Positions 45,571-54,458 of a DNA stretch of 64,000 nucleotides are shown in pieces. This DNA comes from Aquimarina intermedia (GTDB taxonomy: Bacteria > Bacteroidota > Bacteroidia > Flavobacteriales > Flavobacteriaceae): assembly GCF_008124785.1 (NCBI RefSeq), contig NZ_VNHU01000004.1:232689-296688 (forward strand), written 5' to 3'. The notes beneath the pieces were generated by a model. The model saw only the letters and a list, made by a program, of their open reading frames with translations, made no database searches and was not told the DNA's origin. Every line of letters begins with the position of its first letter. The first letter of the stretch is position 1. The translations under genes were made by a program, and so were the position numbers.

Positions 45571-46557
45571 TTAGTTTTCCACCACTACTTTTCCTATTGC
45601 TTTTTTGCTTTCAAGTCTTGCGTATGCATCTTGAACAGTATCTAAAGAAAATTGTTGTTCGTCTAACAAAGGTTTCAATGCTCCTGCTTCGGCAATTTTT
45701 GCGATGTTGCGTAAAATTTCTCCGTGTTGTTCTCTTTTGAAATTGTGTAACATAGGTATAAGCATAAATACAACATGTAGCGATAGCCCTTTAAAGTGCA
45801 TTGTAGTTAAATCAAGTTCACATAAAGACACTGTTGTTGTCACTTGACCATTAAGAGCTGCTGCTTCAAAAGATTTAAGCATATTTTCTCCACCTACGGA
45901 ATCAAACACGATATCGAATCCCACGCCATTTGTATGTTTATTGACGTAATCTTCTACTTGTTCTGTTTTATAATTTATGGCTTTTGCACCATAATCTTCC
46001 ACAACTTGCATTTGTTTTTCTCCGCCAACTGTTGCATATACATTTGCTCCAAAATGTTTGGCTAATTGCACAGCTACGTGCCCAACACCACCGGTTCCGC
46101 CATGTACCAAAACTTTTTGACCACTTATGATATTTGCTCGAATTAGACCTTCGTAAGCAGTTATACCTACCAAAGGCAGCGCAGCAGCTTCTCTCATTGT
46201 CAGGTTATTTGGTTTTCTTGCAATCAATTTACTATCAGCAGCAATATAGTCCGCCAATGTTCCTTGTAATTCTGCAAGTCCCCCTGCGCAACCATAGACT
46301 TCATCTCCCACCGAAAATTCAGTAACGTCTGTTCCTATTTTTTCAATTGTTCCCGCAAAGTCCATTCCTAGTATTGCTGGTGTTGCTGGTGCAAAGGGTA
46401 AATCGTTTCCCATATTTCTAATCATTGTATCTACTGTATTGATACTAGATGCAGAAATCCTTACCAATACCTGGCCACTTTTAAGCGTTGGATTTTCTAT
46501 TTCTCTTGACTCAAAGCTTGCGTTTTCCCCATATTCATTGACAATCATTACTTTCAT
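45571..46557 (-). CDS. Zinc-independent quinone oxidoreductase-like MDR protein
   Basis: Cytosolic protein of 328 residues of the medium-chain dehydrogenase/reductase family. GroES-like N-domain ([37 protein letters not shown]) and a Rossmann domain with the NADPH motif [20 protein letters not shown]. Zinc ligands of alcohol dehydrogenases are absent, as in quinone reductases. Probably reduces a quinone, enone or other electrophile. First gene of the unit divergent from hxlR. Confidence 0.9.
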   Translation of the reverse strand: MKVMIVNEYGENASFESREIENPTLKSGQVLVRISASSINTVDTMIRNMGNDLPFAPATPAILGMDFAGTIEKIGTDVTEFSVGDEVYGCAGGLAELQGTLADYIAADSKLIARKPNNLTMREAAALPLVGITAYEGLIRANIISGQKVLVHGGTGGVGHVAVQLAKHFGANVYATVGGEKQMQVVEDYGAKAINYKTEQVEDYVNKHTNGVGFDIVFDSVGGENMLKSFEAAALNGQVTTTVSLCELDLTTMHFKGLSLHVVFMLIPMLHNFKREQHGEILRNIAKIAEAGALKPLLDEQQFSLDTVQDAYARLESKKAIGKVVVEN

Positions 46558-46592
46558 AATGTGCTGATTTTTAATTGCTATATATTTTATAG

Positions 46593-46623
46593 TTGCAAAC
46601 TTAAGTATAGTATTCTATCTTTG
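46593..46623 (+). promoter_or_regulatory. Promoter of the HxlR regulator gene
   Basis: TTG at 46593-46595 and TATCTTTG at 46616-46623, spaced 20 bp, match the Bacteroidota TTG/TAnnTTTG promoter. It shares its DNA with the promoter of the divergent oxidoreductase operon. Confidence 0.6.
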
Positions 46624-46626
46624 CAA
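46596..46626 (-). promoter_or_regulatory. Promoter of the MDR-cupin operon
   Basis: On the minus strand TTG at 46624-46626 and TAAGTTTG at 46596-46603, again 20 bp apart. The two promoters lie face to face on the same 34 bp, so one RNA polymerase excludes the other and HxlR bound here would control both. Confidence 0.6.
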
Positions 46627-46655
46627 TAACGGTCAAAAATGATAGTATAAAATAT

Positions 46656-47012
46656 ATGGAAACAGCGGAACCAAAAATGCTTGAATTTAGAGGGAATGTA
46701 TATCCTTGTTGTGCAAGTTTAACAATGGGAATTATTGGTGGGAAATGGAAAACAGTTATCCTCTTTCATTTGATGAATGAAAAATTGAGGTATAACGAAT
46801 TGAGAAAATCAATGCCAACCGTAACTGAAAGAACCTTGAGCCTTCAACTAAAGGCTTTAGAAGAAGATGGTTTAATTAAAAGAACGGTCTTTACTTCTAA
46901 ACCGCCTTTAAAAGTTGAATATTCTCTAACTGATTTTGGAAAGACTTTAATTCCGTTAATTCAATCCATTGCGGATTGGGGCGATTCTGTGGTTGAAAAA
47001 TTTTCAAAATAG
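46656..47012 (+). CDS. HxlR-family winged-helix regulator
   Basis: Cytosolic DNA-binding protein of 118 residues with the HxlR fold: the redox-type Cys pair near residue 18 (YPCCASLTMGIIGGKW), the recognition helix region (ELRKSMPTVTERTLSLQLK) and the wing (LIKRTVF). HxlR regulators often sense aldehydes, quinones or disulfide stress through this cysteine. It is divergent from the MDR oxidoreductase, so electrophile-responsive control of that operon is likely. Confidence 0.9.
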   Translation: METAEPKMLEFRGNVYPCCASLTMGIIGGKWKTVILFHLMNEKLRYNELRKSMPTVTERTLSLQLKALEEDGLIKRTVFTSKPPLKVEYSLTDFGKTLIPLIQSIADWGDSVVEKFSK

Positions 47013-47032
47013 ATCTGATATTCAGTGCAGCC

Positions 47033-47091
47033 GTTCGGTAAGAGACATCCTTTACATAAGTTTAAAATTAGGCTTCCACAGTAAATTAGTT
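47033..47091. repeat. 59-bp interspersed repeat, copy 1
   Basis: Shares most positions with 56516-56573, including GACATCCTTTACA and CAGTAAATTAGTT, with a one-base length difference. It lies between the ends of two convergent genes. Confidence 0.6.
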
Positions 47092-47113
47092 AGCGCCCTG
47101 TGCTCTTTGGGAA

Positions 47114-47662
47114 TCAACTTTGATTAGATTTTCTATCTAATTGAATGATCAACCCCCCAAAAATGACTTCAACGACTCCACCTGCTATTCCACCTATTTG
47201 AAATGGTTGATTAGAAATCAAACATATTATTCCTGATGCTGTCAATAAAAGTCCCAATAGCCAATATATTTTCATTCCGTAAATTGATTGGAACACCAAA
47301 TACCTTGCACCAATTATCATAAGCATTACAGGAAAAAACCATTGTTTTTCTATTTGGAAGATCGCATACGCCATGAATAGACCAATAAACAAAATTATGG
47401 TACTTTCGAAAGCCAAAAAAGCGAGAGGATTATTTTTTTGGTGCTTACCTGTTCTATTGAATAGCTTTGTAGAAACCATTCCTAAAGGGTAGATCAGCAT
47501 ACCACCTAGAAAGAAAGTTAAAATACTCATTTCTTTGGTTGCATAAATTGCAACTATTCCTGAGACAAACCATACAATACTTGAGGCTAAAACACCTGTT
47601 CCGCCTCCTACGTAGGCGTCACGCATATCTTTTTGTAAGTCTTTAAAAGGTATATCCAGCAT
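47114..47662 (-). CDS. Six-helix hypothetical membrane protein
   Basis: Protein of 182 residues with an N-terminal amphipathic stretch (FKDLQKDMRDAYVGGGTGVL) and about six helices, ending in a short hydrophilic tail. The opening DMRDAYVGGG pattern resembles DUF7010-type proteins, a weak match from memory. Converges on hxlR; no operon partner. Confidence 0.65.
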   Translation of the reverse strand: MLDIPFKDLQKDMRDAYVGGGTGVLASSIVWFVSGIVAIYATKEMSILTFFLGGMLIYPLGMVSTKLFNRTGKHQKNNPLAFLAFESTIILFIGLFMAYAIFQIEKQWFFPVMLMIIGARYLVFQSIYGMKIYWLLGLLLTASGIICLISNQPFQIGGIAGGVVEVIFGGLIIQLDRKSNQS

Positions 47663-47920
47663 AATTTAACTTATTTTTTTAGTACAGGTTTTTCAACACA
47701 ATGGGTTCTTATAGCAATTCGTTGAGGATCAAAAGTTACGTTTTTTCAGTTGAATTGGTAATAGTATGTAGTGTAAAAAAAGATTCACTCAATAAATTCG
47801 TTTTGTAATAGGTATTAGAACCTGCTGTGTACTTGGCCGTATACCTTGAAGTTGCCAAACATGACATGCATTTTATGTCTATACTATGCAGACGAATCGA
47901 ATAATCAAAATGAGTCGGTC

Positions 47921-48226
47921 CTATATTTTTTTATATCTGTTAATTGTTAGCAAATAGTTTAAACCCATTAGTAAAAGTAACGTCCAAAAAAATGGAACTG
48001 CAATATTGCCAGCTAAAATTTTAAGTCCTAAAAAATGATGGATCAAATAAATAGAAATTACTGTTACCAGTATAAATCCAACAATTATTTGACGCAATGA
48101 CCAGATGGTGATTGAGCTCGGTAGCACATTTTGAGCTTCAATCTTCTGCATTACCTTATCGGTAAAGTCAACACTTGTAGCTACTTCACTCTTTTCTATA
48201 AGTTTTTTGATATCTTTATCTTTCAT
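47921..48226 (-). CDS. Small membrane protein, probable anti-sigma factor
   Basis: Protein of 101 residues: a cytosolic N-terminal helix part (DFTDKVMQKIEAQ) followed by two transmembrane helices. Its start overlaps the stop of the sigma-factor gene by 4 bp, which is how small anti-sigma proteins are usually placed. No zinc-binding ZAS motif is seen. Confidence 0.65.
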   Translation of the reverse strand: MKDKDIKKLIEKSEVATSVDFTDKVMQKIEAQNVLPSSITIWSLRQIIVGFILVTVISIYLIHHFLGLKILAGNIAVPFFWTLLLLMGLNYLLTINRYKKI

Positions 48227-48828
48227 AGTAAATTATCAATTTCATCCCCAAGCAGTTGTTTAAGTATTAAATGTAAATTTTTACGGCCCCGATGTAAATC
48301 TACCCGTATTTTTGAGGTGCTAAATTTTGTAATTATTTCGATTTCTTTTAGACTCATTTCACATAAATAAAAGAGTCGTAATACCAATGCCTCATCTGCC
48401 TTCAATCGCTTCATTGCTTTATGGATATATAATTGTTGGTCTTCCAGTTTTAGACTTGGAACTTCCTCCATGACAGAAACGTAATAAATAGCACCTTCAT
48501 TTTCTTCAAGTGAAATATTATTTTTCTTCTTTTTTAATTCGGTATAGCACGTATTGACCACTATTTTATACAGCCAAGTTGAAAATTTTGATTTAAATTT
48601 AAACGTTCCAATGTTTCTAGACATCTTCATGAATACATCTTGCAGAATGTCTTCTGCCACAGTTTCATTCTTTACAATCGAGACTGCTAATGACAATGAT
48701 TTGTCCTTATACAAATTCACTAAACTACGGAAGGCGTTTAAATCGCCATTCCGTACCTTAGTTATAAGCTCGATATCACTATCCTGTATCTTATCTCCCA
48801 AATTTCTCGTCCAAAAGATGTGCGCCAA
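48223..48828 (-). CDS. ECF RNA polymerase sigma factor
   Basis: Protein of 201 residues with region 2 (LYKDKSLSLAVSIVKNETVA, EDILQDVFMKM) and region 4 (ADEALVLRLFYLCEMSLKEI) of ECF sigma factors. The N-terminus overlaps the upstream DUF6249 gene by 38 bp if the ATG is used; a TTG at 48801 would cut the overlap to 11 bp. It drives expression of a regulon that probably includes its own three-gene unit. Confidence 0.88.
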   Translation of the reverse strand: MAHIFWTRNLGDKIQDSDIELITKVRNGDLNAFRSLVNLYKDKSLSLAVSIVKNETVAEDILQDVFMKMSRNIGTFKFKSKFSTWLYKIVVNTCYTELKKKKNNISLEENEGAIYYVSVMEEVPSLKLEDQQLYIHKAMKRLKADEALVLRLFYLCEMSLKEIEIITKFSTSKIRVDLHRGRKNLHLILKQLLGDEIDNLL

Positions 48829-49123
48829 TTAGCCCAAAGCCGCCGAAAAGCACTATCGTTCCCCAAATGAGCAAGTCTGCAGTATCCTCATTAAGCTCCC
48901 ATAAGGTAAAAACAGAGGAAACCATTAATCCAAGACCAAGACCGATTAAAATACCGCCAATGTGCATCAACCTGCTCTTTGTAAGAGTTTTAGGGGCTTG
49001 CAATCCACTTTCTGCCATCGCTTTTCGTATCAAATACGTATAGCGAGCGATTATAAAAATTACTGTGGTTATTAGGGCGAAGAATGCTATCCCAAAAATA
49101 ACCTCTTGTGTTGTTGTATTCAT
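48791..49123 (-). CDS. DUF6249-like membrane protein
   Basis: Protein of 110 residues with three helices (about 8-28, 52-72, 84-103) and a short cytosolic loop with LTKSRLMHIGG. It resembles DUF6249, a family seen next to ECF sigma factors in Bacteroidota. It overlaps the sigma gene and forms a unit with it and the anti-sigma gene. Confidence 0.7.
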   Translation of the reverse strand: MNTTTQEVIFGIAFFALITTVIFIIARYTYLIRKAMAESGLQAPKTLTKSRLMHIGGILIGLGLGLMVSSVFTLWELNEDTADLLIWGTIVLFGGFGLIGAHLLDEKFGR

Positions 49124-49135
49124 AGTTTTATTTTT

Positions 49136-50257
49136 TTAAAAGACAGGTCCAATTACAGTACTTAAACTTTCGATAAAAGGTATTGCTTTATTGCTATTGG
49201 TAAAGAAAACAATTCCAAATTTCTTTTTTGGATGTATCATCATATAGGATTGAAAGTCATGATTGTTCCCTGTATGCATATGCATTATTCCGTTATCGGT
49301 AGATTTTTGAGCCATTCCCAATCCCCAGCCTGTTTGCCCAATTTCCTTTTTCAATGGATTGTCATCTCTGAAATGTGTATGCTCGGTTAGCATGTCGCTA
49401 AAGATTGCATCTTTCAAGCCTTTTCTTTTAAGTAATGCAATTAAAAAATGAGCATATTCTTTTGCTTCACTGTGTAAACTGGAATATGCATTAAAAGAGT
49501 TACCACTCCAACCACCATAAGATGGGTTATTTTGTGTGGGCTTTCCATCGTCATCGTGGCCAAAGGCTTTGTGTTTGTCCAAATATTCATCCCACACAAA
49601 TGTTGTATGGGTCATAGCTAAGGGTTGGGTGACTTCTTTTCGAAAAAGGCTATTTAGTTCGCTTTTAAAACCAACACCATTCAACATCCCAATAATAGCA
49701 GCTAGATACTGAAAAGCTTCTCCAGAGTACATAAAATCGGTACCTGGCGTAAAGGCGAGTTCAATTTCTTTACCGTTTGCATGATTTGGAAATCCAGTTT
49801 GATGCGATAACACCATACGCGCGGTTATTAATTTATAAGCTTCTTTTGAGTTTTCAGCTATTCCTGGATGTTGTAAATACTCATATAGCGGTTTGTCTAG
49901 GTCAAGTTTGCCATTTTCGACCATTTTCATAACGAAGTATGCAAAAATAGGCTTACTTAGAGAAGCTCCTTCAAAAATAGTCTGCTTGTCAACAGCTTCT
50001 TTAGTTTCACTATTTATAACTCCAAACGTATTATGATATACCATTTTTGAATTATTTATTATTGCGATGGATAACCCGGGCATATGTACTGCTCTAAGGA
50101 TACTATCAATTTTTGCGTCAAGTGTAGTTGAAGAAATTTTATTTCCATTAACTGCGGTAATCATTTTCTTATTTGATTGGGCATAAGAATTAAAAGCTAA
50201 TGCTGTGCAAAACAGTAACATTATAGAATTTTTCATTAGGGTTGGTAATGGGTTCAT
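49136..50257 (-). CDS. Periplasmic serine hydrolase (beta-lactamase class C family)
   Basis: Secreted protein of about 373 residues from the ATG at 50257; the open frame starts at 50302, but the signal peptide (KNSIMLLFCTALAFNSYAQ) argues for the later start. SxxK is ASLSK, the second motif is YSGEAF instead of Tyr-x-Asn, and the third is MHTGNNHDF. The missing Asn suggests altered catalysis. Ends 12 bp before the DUF6249 gene start, so it may share transcripts with the sigma unit. Confidence 0.85.
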   Translation of the reverse strand: MNPLPTLMKNSIMLLFCTALAFNSYAQSNKKMITAVNGNKISSTTLDAKIDSILRAVHMPGLSIAIINNSKMVYHNTFGVINSETKEAVDKQTIFEGASLSKPIFAYFVMKMVENGKLDLDKPLYEYLQHPGIAENSKEAYKLITARMVLSHQTGFPNHANGKEIELAFTPGTDFMYSGEAFQYLAAIIGMLNGVGFKSELNSLFRKEVTQPLAMTHTTFVWDEYLDKHKAFGHDDDGKPTQNNPSYGGWSGNSFNAYSSLHSEAKEYAHFLIALLKRKGLKDAIFSDMLTEHTHFRDDNPLKKEIGQTGWGLGMAQKSTDNGIMHMHTGNNHDFQSYMMIHPKKKFGIVFFTNSNKAIPFIESLSTVIGPVF

Positions 50258-50493
50258 CTTTGTCAATTTTAATTGTGAATACTTTATGTATTGAGCGCTC
50301 ATATTAATTGGACAAGATGACTCGGAAAAATGTTACAAAATGAACTCATTTTTTTGCTAGTAGAGTTTTTTAAGATTCTTTTATAGGATCAAAAAGCCAC
50401 ATAGGACGTACTATACTTATAAAATACATAGAGAGTAGCAAACAAACTTTTACAGATTAAATCTAGGTTTTCAAATAGTAACCTACTAAATTA

Positions 50494-50541
50494 AAAAACA
50501 ATAGCGGTTTTTGTGTAAACACAAAAACCGCTATTGTTTTT
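50494..50541. terminator. Strong bidirectional terminator
   Basis: A perfect 23-bp inverted repeat with a 2-nt loop, core CAATAGCGGTTTTTGTGT, flanked by A-runs on one side and T-runs on the other. On the minus strand it ends the SigZ-ArsI unit. Confidence 0.9.
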
Positions 50542-50581
50542 ATATAAGCGTACCGGCTGGTTTCTGATGTTACTACTCTAT

Positions 50582-51070
50582 TTATATTGAACAACTTCCA
50601 TCGCAAGTTTCACTTGTTTGATCTATAGTTGCATTAATTCCATCATTTCCTTCCCATTCCTCCATTACCTCCGGTGCTGGTCTGGCATTAATTCCTTCTC
50701 CATAAACTGTTGCGGTGCCATGTGTGTAAAATGCTTCCCAATCAACACCTTGTGGATCTGTTATCCATGACTTTTGACTTTTAGAATAACAACAGGTACA
50801 ATCTCCCTCTTCAAATATTTCTCCTTTTGCTTTTTCCATATTAGAATATACAACTTGTAACTCTTCTGCAGTATCTAATTGAAGCCCTAGATGCTCTATA
50901 CCTGTTTCCTTGTGACCTGTTGATATCGCAAAATTAATGCTTGGATCATCTAACATCCATTTAGCATAATCAGGTTTCACCAATGTGACGGCTTTACCAA
51001 ATAAAGCGTTATAAAAATTTATACTCTCTTTAAAATTTTTTACTCTTACGTGAACATGAAATCTTCTCAT
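50582..51070 (-). CDS. ArsI/CadI-family VOC metalloenzyme
   Basis: Cytosolic protein of 162 residues with the vicinal-oxygen-chelate fold: RFHVHVRVKNFKESINFYNA (first metal His), GIEHLGLQLDTAEEL (second) and DPQGVDWEAFYTHG (Glu). The cysteine motif GDCTCCYSKS matches ArsI carbon-arsenic lyases and CadI proteins, and the C-terminus has further Cys (ETCDGSCSI). It should bind organoarsenicals or heavy metal. Follows sigZ by 66 bp on the same strand. Confidence 0.88.
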   Translation of the reverse strand: MRRFHVHVRVKNFKESINFYNALFGKAVTLVKPDYAKWMLDDPSINFAISTGHKETGIEHLGLQLDTAEELQVVYSNMEKAKGEIFEEGDCTCCYSKSQKSWITDPQGVDWEAFYTHGTATVYGEGINARPAPEVMEEWEGNDGINATIDQTSETCDGSCSI

Positions 51071-51136
51071 TTTTATTGTTTTAATGATTACTATTTATGT
51101 CAAGACTTCAGTTGTAATAAAAAGACGCAAAAAATT

Positions 51137-51709
51137 CTATTTTTTTTTCTTCAAAGCTATAAGTGGCTTACAAGTACCTTTTAGATCAATATGTATGGGA
51201 ACTCCATATTTGTATGTTTCCAGATGATAACAGGTTATAATTTCTTGTTTTAACAATACCCGAGCTCGCTGTATTCTACTTTTAGTTGCACTAATACCAA
51301 GCCCTAGTTTAACAGCTATTTGTTTTTGAGAAATCCCTTCAAAATCTGCCATCTTTAAAGGAACCGCATATTTTTTAGGCAAAAAATCTACAAGAGGTTC
51401 TAAAAACAATGATAACTCTTCCCATTTGTTTAAATTTTCTTGATCTCCATCTATTCCAATCAATTCTCTTTTTTTTGCTTCTTTTTTTAGAATATCTAAG
51501 GATGCATTATGTGCAATTTGATATAACCAAGAGTTTAAATTGTTTATTTCGTGCTGTGAACAACATGATTTATGAATTTTTAATAATACTTCTTGCGTAA
51601 CTTCTTCTGCAAGTTCTGTATTTCCAAATCGTGATAAGACATATCCATACAACTTCTCTTTAGATTTATTCCATATACTCCACACTTGTTTGTATTCTGT
51701 AATTTCCAT
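51137..51709 (-). CDS. sigZ: RNA polymerase sigma factor SigZ
   Basis: ECF sigma factor of about 190 residues (start at the ATG 51709; the open frame reaches 51751). Region 2 is LYGYVLSRFGNTELAEEVTQ, region 4 FEGISQKQIAVKLGLGISAT, and the tail CYHLETYKYGVPIHIDLKGT matches SigZ, including the final Cys (KGTC) that may bind metal. Upstream of arsI, so metal-responsive control of arsI is likely. Confidence 0.85.
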   Translation of the reverse strand: MEITEYKQVWSIWNKSKEKLYGYVLSRFGNTELAEEVTQEVLLKIHKSCCSQHEINNLNSWLYQIAHNASLDILKKEAKKRELIGIDGDQENLNKWEELSLFLEPLVDFLPKKYAVPLKMADFEGISQKQIAVKLGLGISATKSRIQRARVLLKQEIITCYHLETYKYGVPIHIDLKGTCKPLIALKKKK

Positions 51710-51844
51710 TCTTACAGCCTGTGTAAAATTAATTAGGTATTCAGCTACCAATTAGACAAGTAGATTACATTAGCAATGAATTTTAGCAACAATGTAAAAG
51801 CGGTATACTAAGTTATATAATAAAGAACTCTTAACTAATTTATT

Positions 51845-52300
51845 ATGAAAACAAAGCATACCACCAACCCAAAGTTATTTATTGTAATCGACGTACACAA
51901 GCGAAGTTGAAAAATTCATACAGCCACAGATCTTTTTGATGGGGCGACTCTTGCCATTCCTTCAACTGCCTATGCACTACAATAAATATTGTGATAGACA
52001 TTTCAAGGGCCATCAGGTACATTACTGTTATGAGTCTGAAAGTTATAAGTTTAGCTATTCATCGTATATTTATATTATTTGGATGACATGTATAGTGGTA
52101 AATCCTGCAGATGTTCATAGACCGGCCAAAGCTCAGTTTCAAAAAACTGATAAAATTGATCCACGATTATTATGTAAAGAACTAAAAGATGAACGGTTCA
52201 AGGATATTGATATTAGACGTAAAATATGAACAACAACGCTTTCTATTTTGTTAGCAAAAAACAATTTGATAAACGATTTGCGTAATTAAAGTACTATTGG
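51845..52300 (+). pseudogene. IS110-family transposase, N-terminal relic
   Basis: The frame opens with FIVIDVHKRS, the DEDD-type start of IS110 transposases, then meets a stop, continues KIHTATDLFDGATLAIPS, and after shifts gives HFKGHQVHYCYES, VVNPADVHRPAKAQFQKTD and DPRLLCKELKDERF. The RuvC-like catalytic carboxylates (IDVHK, YES, NPADV, TDKID) are readable, but the C-terminal Ser-containing half is gone. No inverted repeats are expected in this family. Confidence 0.85.
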
Positions 52301-52385
52301 GCTAAAACGGGTAAATAATACCATTATATATCTGAATAGTGATCCGCTTCATTTGTAATTTTGGTGTTAGTACTTACTTTCTTGG

Positions 52386-53750
52386 CTATTTTTTACCGAA
52401 TGAAGATTTCATGTTTAGTTTTTTAAACCATACTTGGTCCCCTTCACCATTCAGAAAATATTGTGGCACCTCTGTATTGGTTTTCTTAAAGTCAACATTG
52501 GCAGATACCCCAAATCCAAAACCGCAAGCGTTGGCCTGACCTACAGTCCGCACCATTAGAAGGTCATCTTTAAAAACAAACTTAAGATTACAATTTAAAT
52601 ATGCTGGCTCTACTTGGATGAACGATGCTGTACCATTAGTTTTTAAATGCATTTGCCCAGTGATTGAGCCCATGTTGTATGAGGGAGCTCCTCGATTAAG
52701 ATCCAAATGAAAAAGTAAAGTGTTATCACTATTTGGATAAAGGTATGCAGTTCCATAAGGTCCGTCACCTTCAGATTGATAAGCAAAAGTTCCTCCATAC
52801 CTATTAGAGTTTAAACTAAGTTTGGTAAAGGTTCCGTTATGCAGCAGCATCAAGGTGTCTCTTGCTTTCAGTATGTCCTCTTTGTCATTCAACCTGTAGG
52901 AAGATCTCACAATTAAACTGGCCTCTGCTTGAGGGATGATGTCATATGATTGATACCAAAATCCATGATGTGGATCACCCTTGCCTACCTGCTGATGATC
53001 GATCAGCTGCAAATCATGAGAATAAGTGACAAGGAAGTAGAAGTATTCTTCCATACTATCAACATTGATCTCAACATGATGAATATCATTGGTTTCATAT
53101 AGGTAGTTTACGATGGTTCGATCATAAGATGATAAGTCAAAAACCTTGTTCATTTGAAGCTTTTCATAAAGCTTCTCGTCAATGATGAGCGTAGAGTCAC
53201 TATAAAACTTGGGATTATAACCTGTCCTGGTAAGGACGGCCCAAGGGAAATTGATTTCATCCGTGTAGGATCGAAATTTTGCTGTTACTTCCAAGAGATT
53301 GCTGTTGCCATTATCTACGCGTAGGGTAGACAGGTGATAGCGGTCTTGCTTTTCACGGTTGATTATTACGGTGTAGGTATATTTACCATTATTGAAGGAA
53401 TAGATGTCGTTTTCACCCTTTTGGATAAGCTCCTCTTTGTCCATCCTCAGTGCAAGGCTGGGTTTGACCTTCATAGATGCCCCTCTGTTCCAAGAAGCAT
53501 AGCGATAACCTCCGTCCTCCAGTTTGTCAATACGAATGCGAAATTTCTCTGTTTCCAGCAAAGCTATAGGTGCTTTATATGATTGAATACTTGAGTGAAG
53601 AGTCTTATGTGAATAATCGGCAATCTCCGGCTCCATCTGCTTCATGTCAACTATCCTTTTTGAGATATTTGGTGCTTTTTCACGCGTTGTTTCATTTTTA
53701 TCATTGCAGGCAATTAGAAATGCAATGAAGATATATGAGAGATATTTCAT
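52386..53750 (-). CDS. Hypothetical lipoprotein of 454 residues
   Basis: Lipoprotein (FIAFLIACNDKN) without recognised domains. The sequence is rich in beta-strand patterns, and a conserved-looking stretch DGPYGTAYLYPNSDNTLLFH, then LDLNRGAPSYNMG, occurs near residue 350. Probably a periplasmic or surface protein. Single gene beside the IS110 relic. Confidence 0.7.
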   Translation of the reverse strand: MKYLSYIFIAFLIACNDKNETTREKAPNISKRIVDMKQMEPEIADYSHKTLHSSIQSYKAPIALLETEKFRIRIDKLEDGGYRYASWNRGASMKVKPSLALRMDKEELIQKGENDIYSFNNGKYTYTVIINREKQDRYHLSTLRVDNGNSNLLEVTAKFRSYTDEINFPWAVLTRTGYNPKFYSDSTLIIDEKLYEKLQMNKVFDLSSYDRTIVNYLYETNDIHHVEINVDSMEEYFYFLVTYSHDLQLIDHQQVGKGDPHHGFWYQSYDIIPQAEASLIVRSSYRLNDKEDILKARDTLMLLHNGTFTKLSLNSNRYGGTFAYQSEGDGPYGTAYLYPNSDNTLLFHLDLNRGAPSYNMGSITGQMHLKTNGTASFIQVEPAYLNCNLKFVFKDDLLMVRTVGQANACGFGFGVSANVDFKKTNTEVPQYFLNGEGDQVWFKKLNMKSSFGKK

Positions 53751-53948
53751 AAGAGATTAATTATCGATACAGAAGTTTGTCAATTATAGTGCCAATGATA
53801 TCACGCTTTATTGTTAAATCTCATATTATAAGTTTTTATTTTTTATTATGAGCAATCTAAATGTGGTTCACCCTTTAAATCTTGGTATATTTGTTGCTAA
53901 TTGAATTTGTCTAGCTACTAAATAAACATTGAATTAAGCAATATCTAC

Positions 53949-54458
53949 ATGAGGAAGAACTGGAATTGGAAGCTAACTGTGTTGATAATTATACATGTGA
54001 TAATCATAATCAAGTTGATAAGCAACTCAGAAAGCCAAAATCATGGTATGGCTATTTTTAGTGGATTGGCGTTTTTTGCTTACTTGTTTTTATCATCACT
54101 CGTTTTCATTATCTGGTCACTGGTTAAATGGAAAAGCTGGTTTAATAATAAAAGAGCACGAAGTACGATCATTCTTTTATTTATGAGTATTTTGGTGCCT
54201 ATTGCAGTGGTTTACATTTCTTCCAATCCGTATGAAACTACGGGTAAACAGCTCAGTTTTCTTGAGGGTGGTCAAACATTAGAGCGCCTCGTAACCTATA
54301 GAGGAGGTAAGCCCGTCTCTTTAACCTACCGAAAAAGGCTGGAGCCAAATGGGCCATACTTAAAGGATTCTACTTGGGTATTTTTTAATCGTGCTGGAGA
54401 CACCACCAGAATTGAGGTCTATAAATTGGATTCACTTATCCTAAAGAAAGAGTTTTGA
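53949..54458 (+). CDS. Hypothetical membrane protein
   Basis: Protein of 169 residues with three helices (about 9-25, 34-58, 74-94) and a soluble C-terminus that may be a stand-alone repeat of a YwqK/MORN-like beta module (GPYLKDSTWVFFNRAGDTTR). A weak hairpin (ATGCTT / AAGCAT) follows the stop. No family assigned. Confidence 0.6.
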   Translation: MRKNWNWKLTVLIIIHVIIIIKLISNSESQNHGMAIFSGLAFFAYLFLSSLVFIIWSLVKWKSWFNNKRARSTIILLFMSILVPIAVVYISSNPYETTGKQLSFLEGGQTLERLVTYRGGKPVSLTYRKRLEPNGPYLKDSTWVFFNRAGDTTRIEVYKLDSLILKKEF

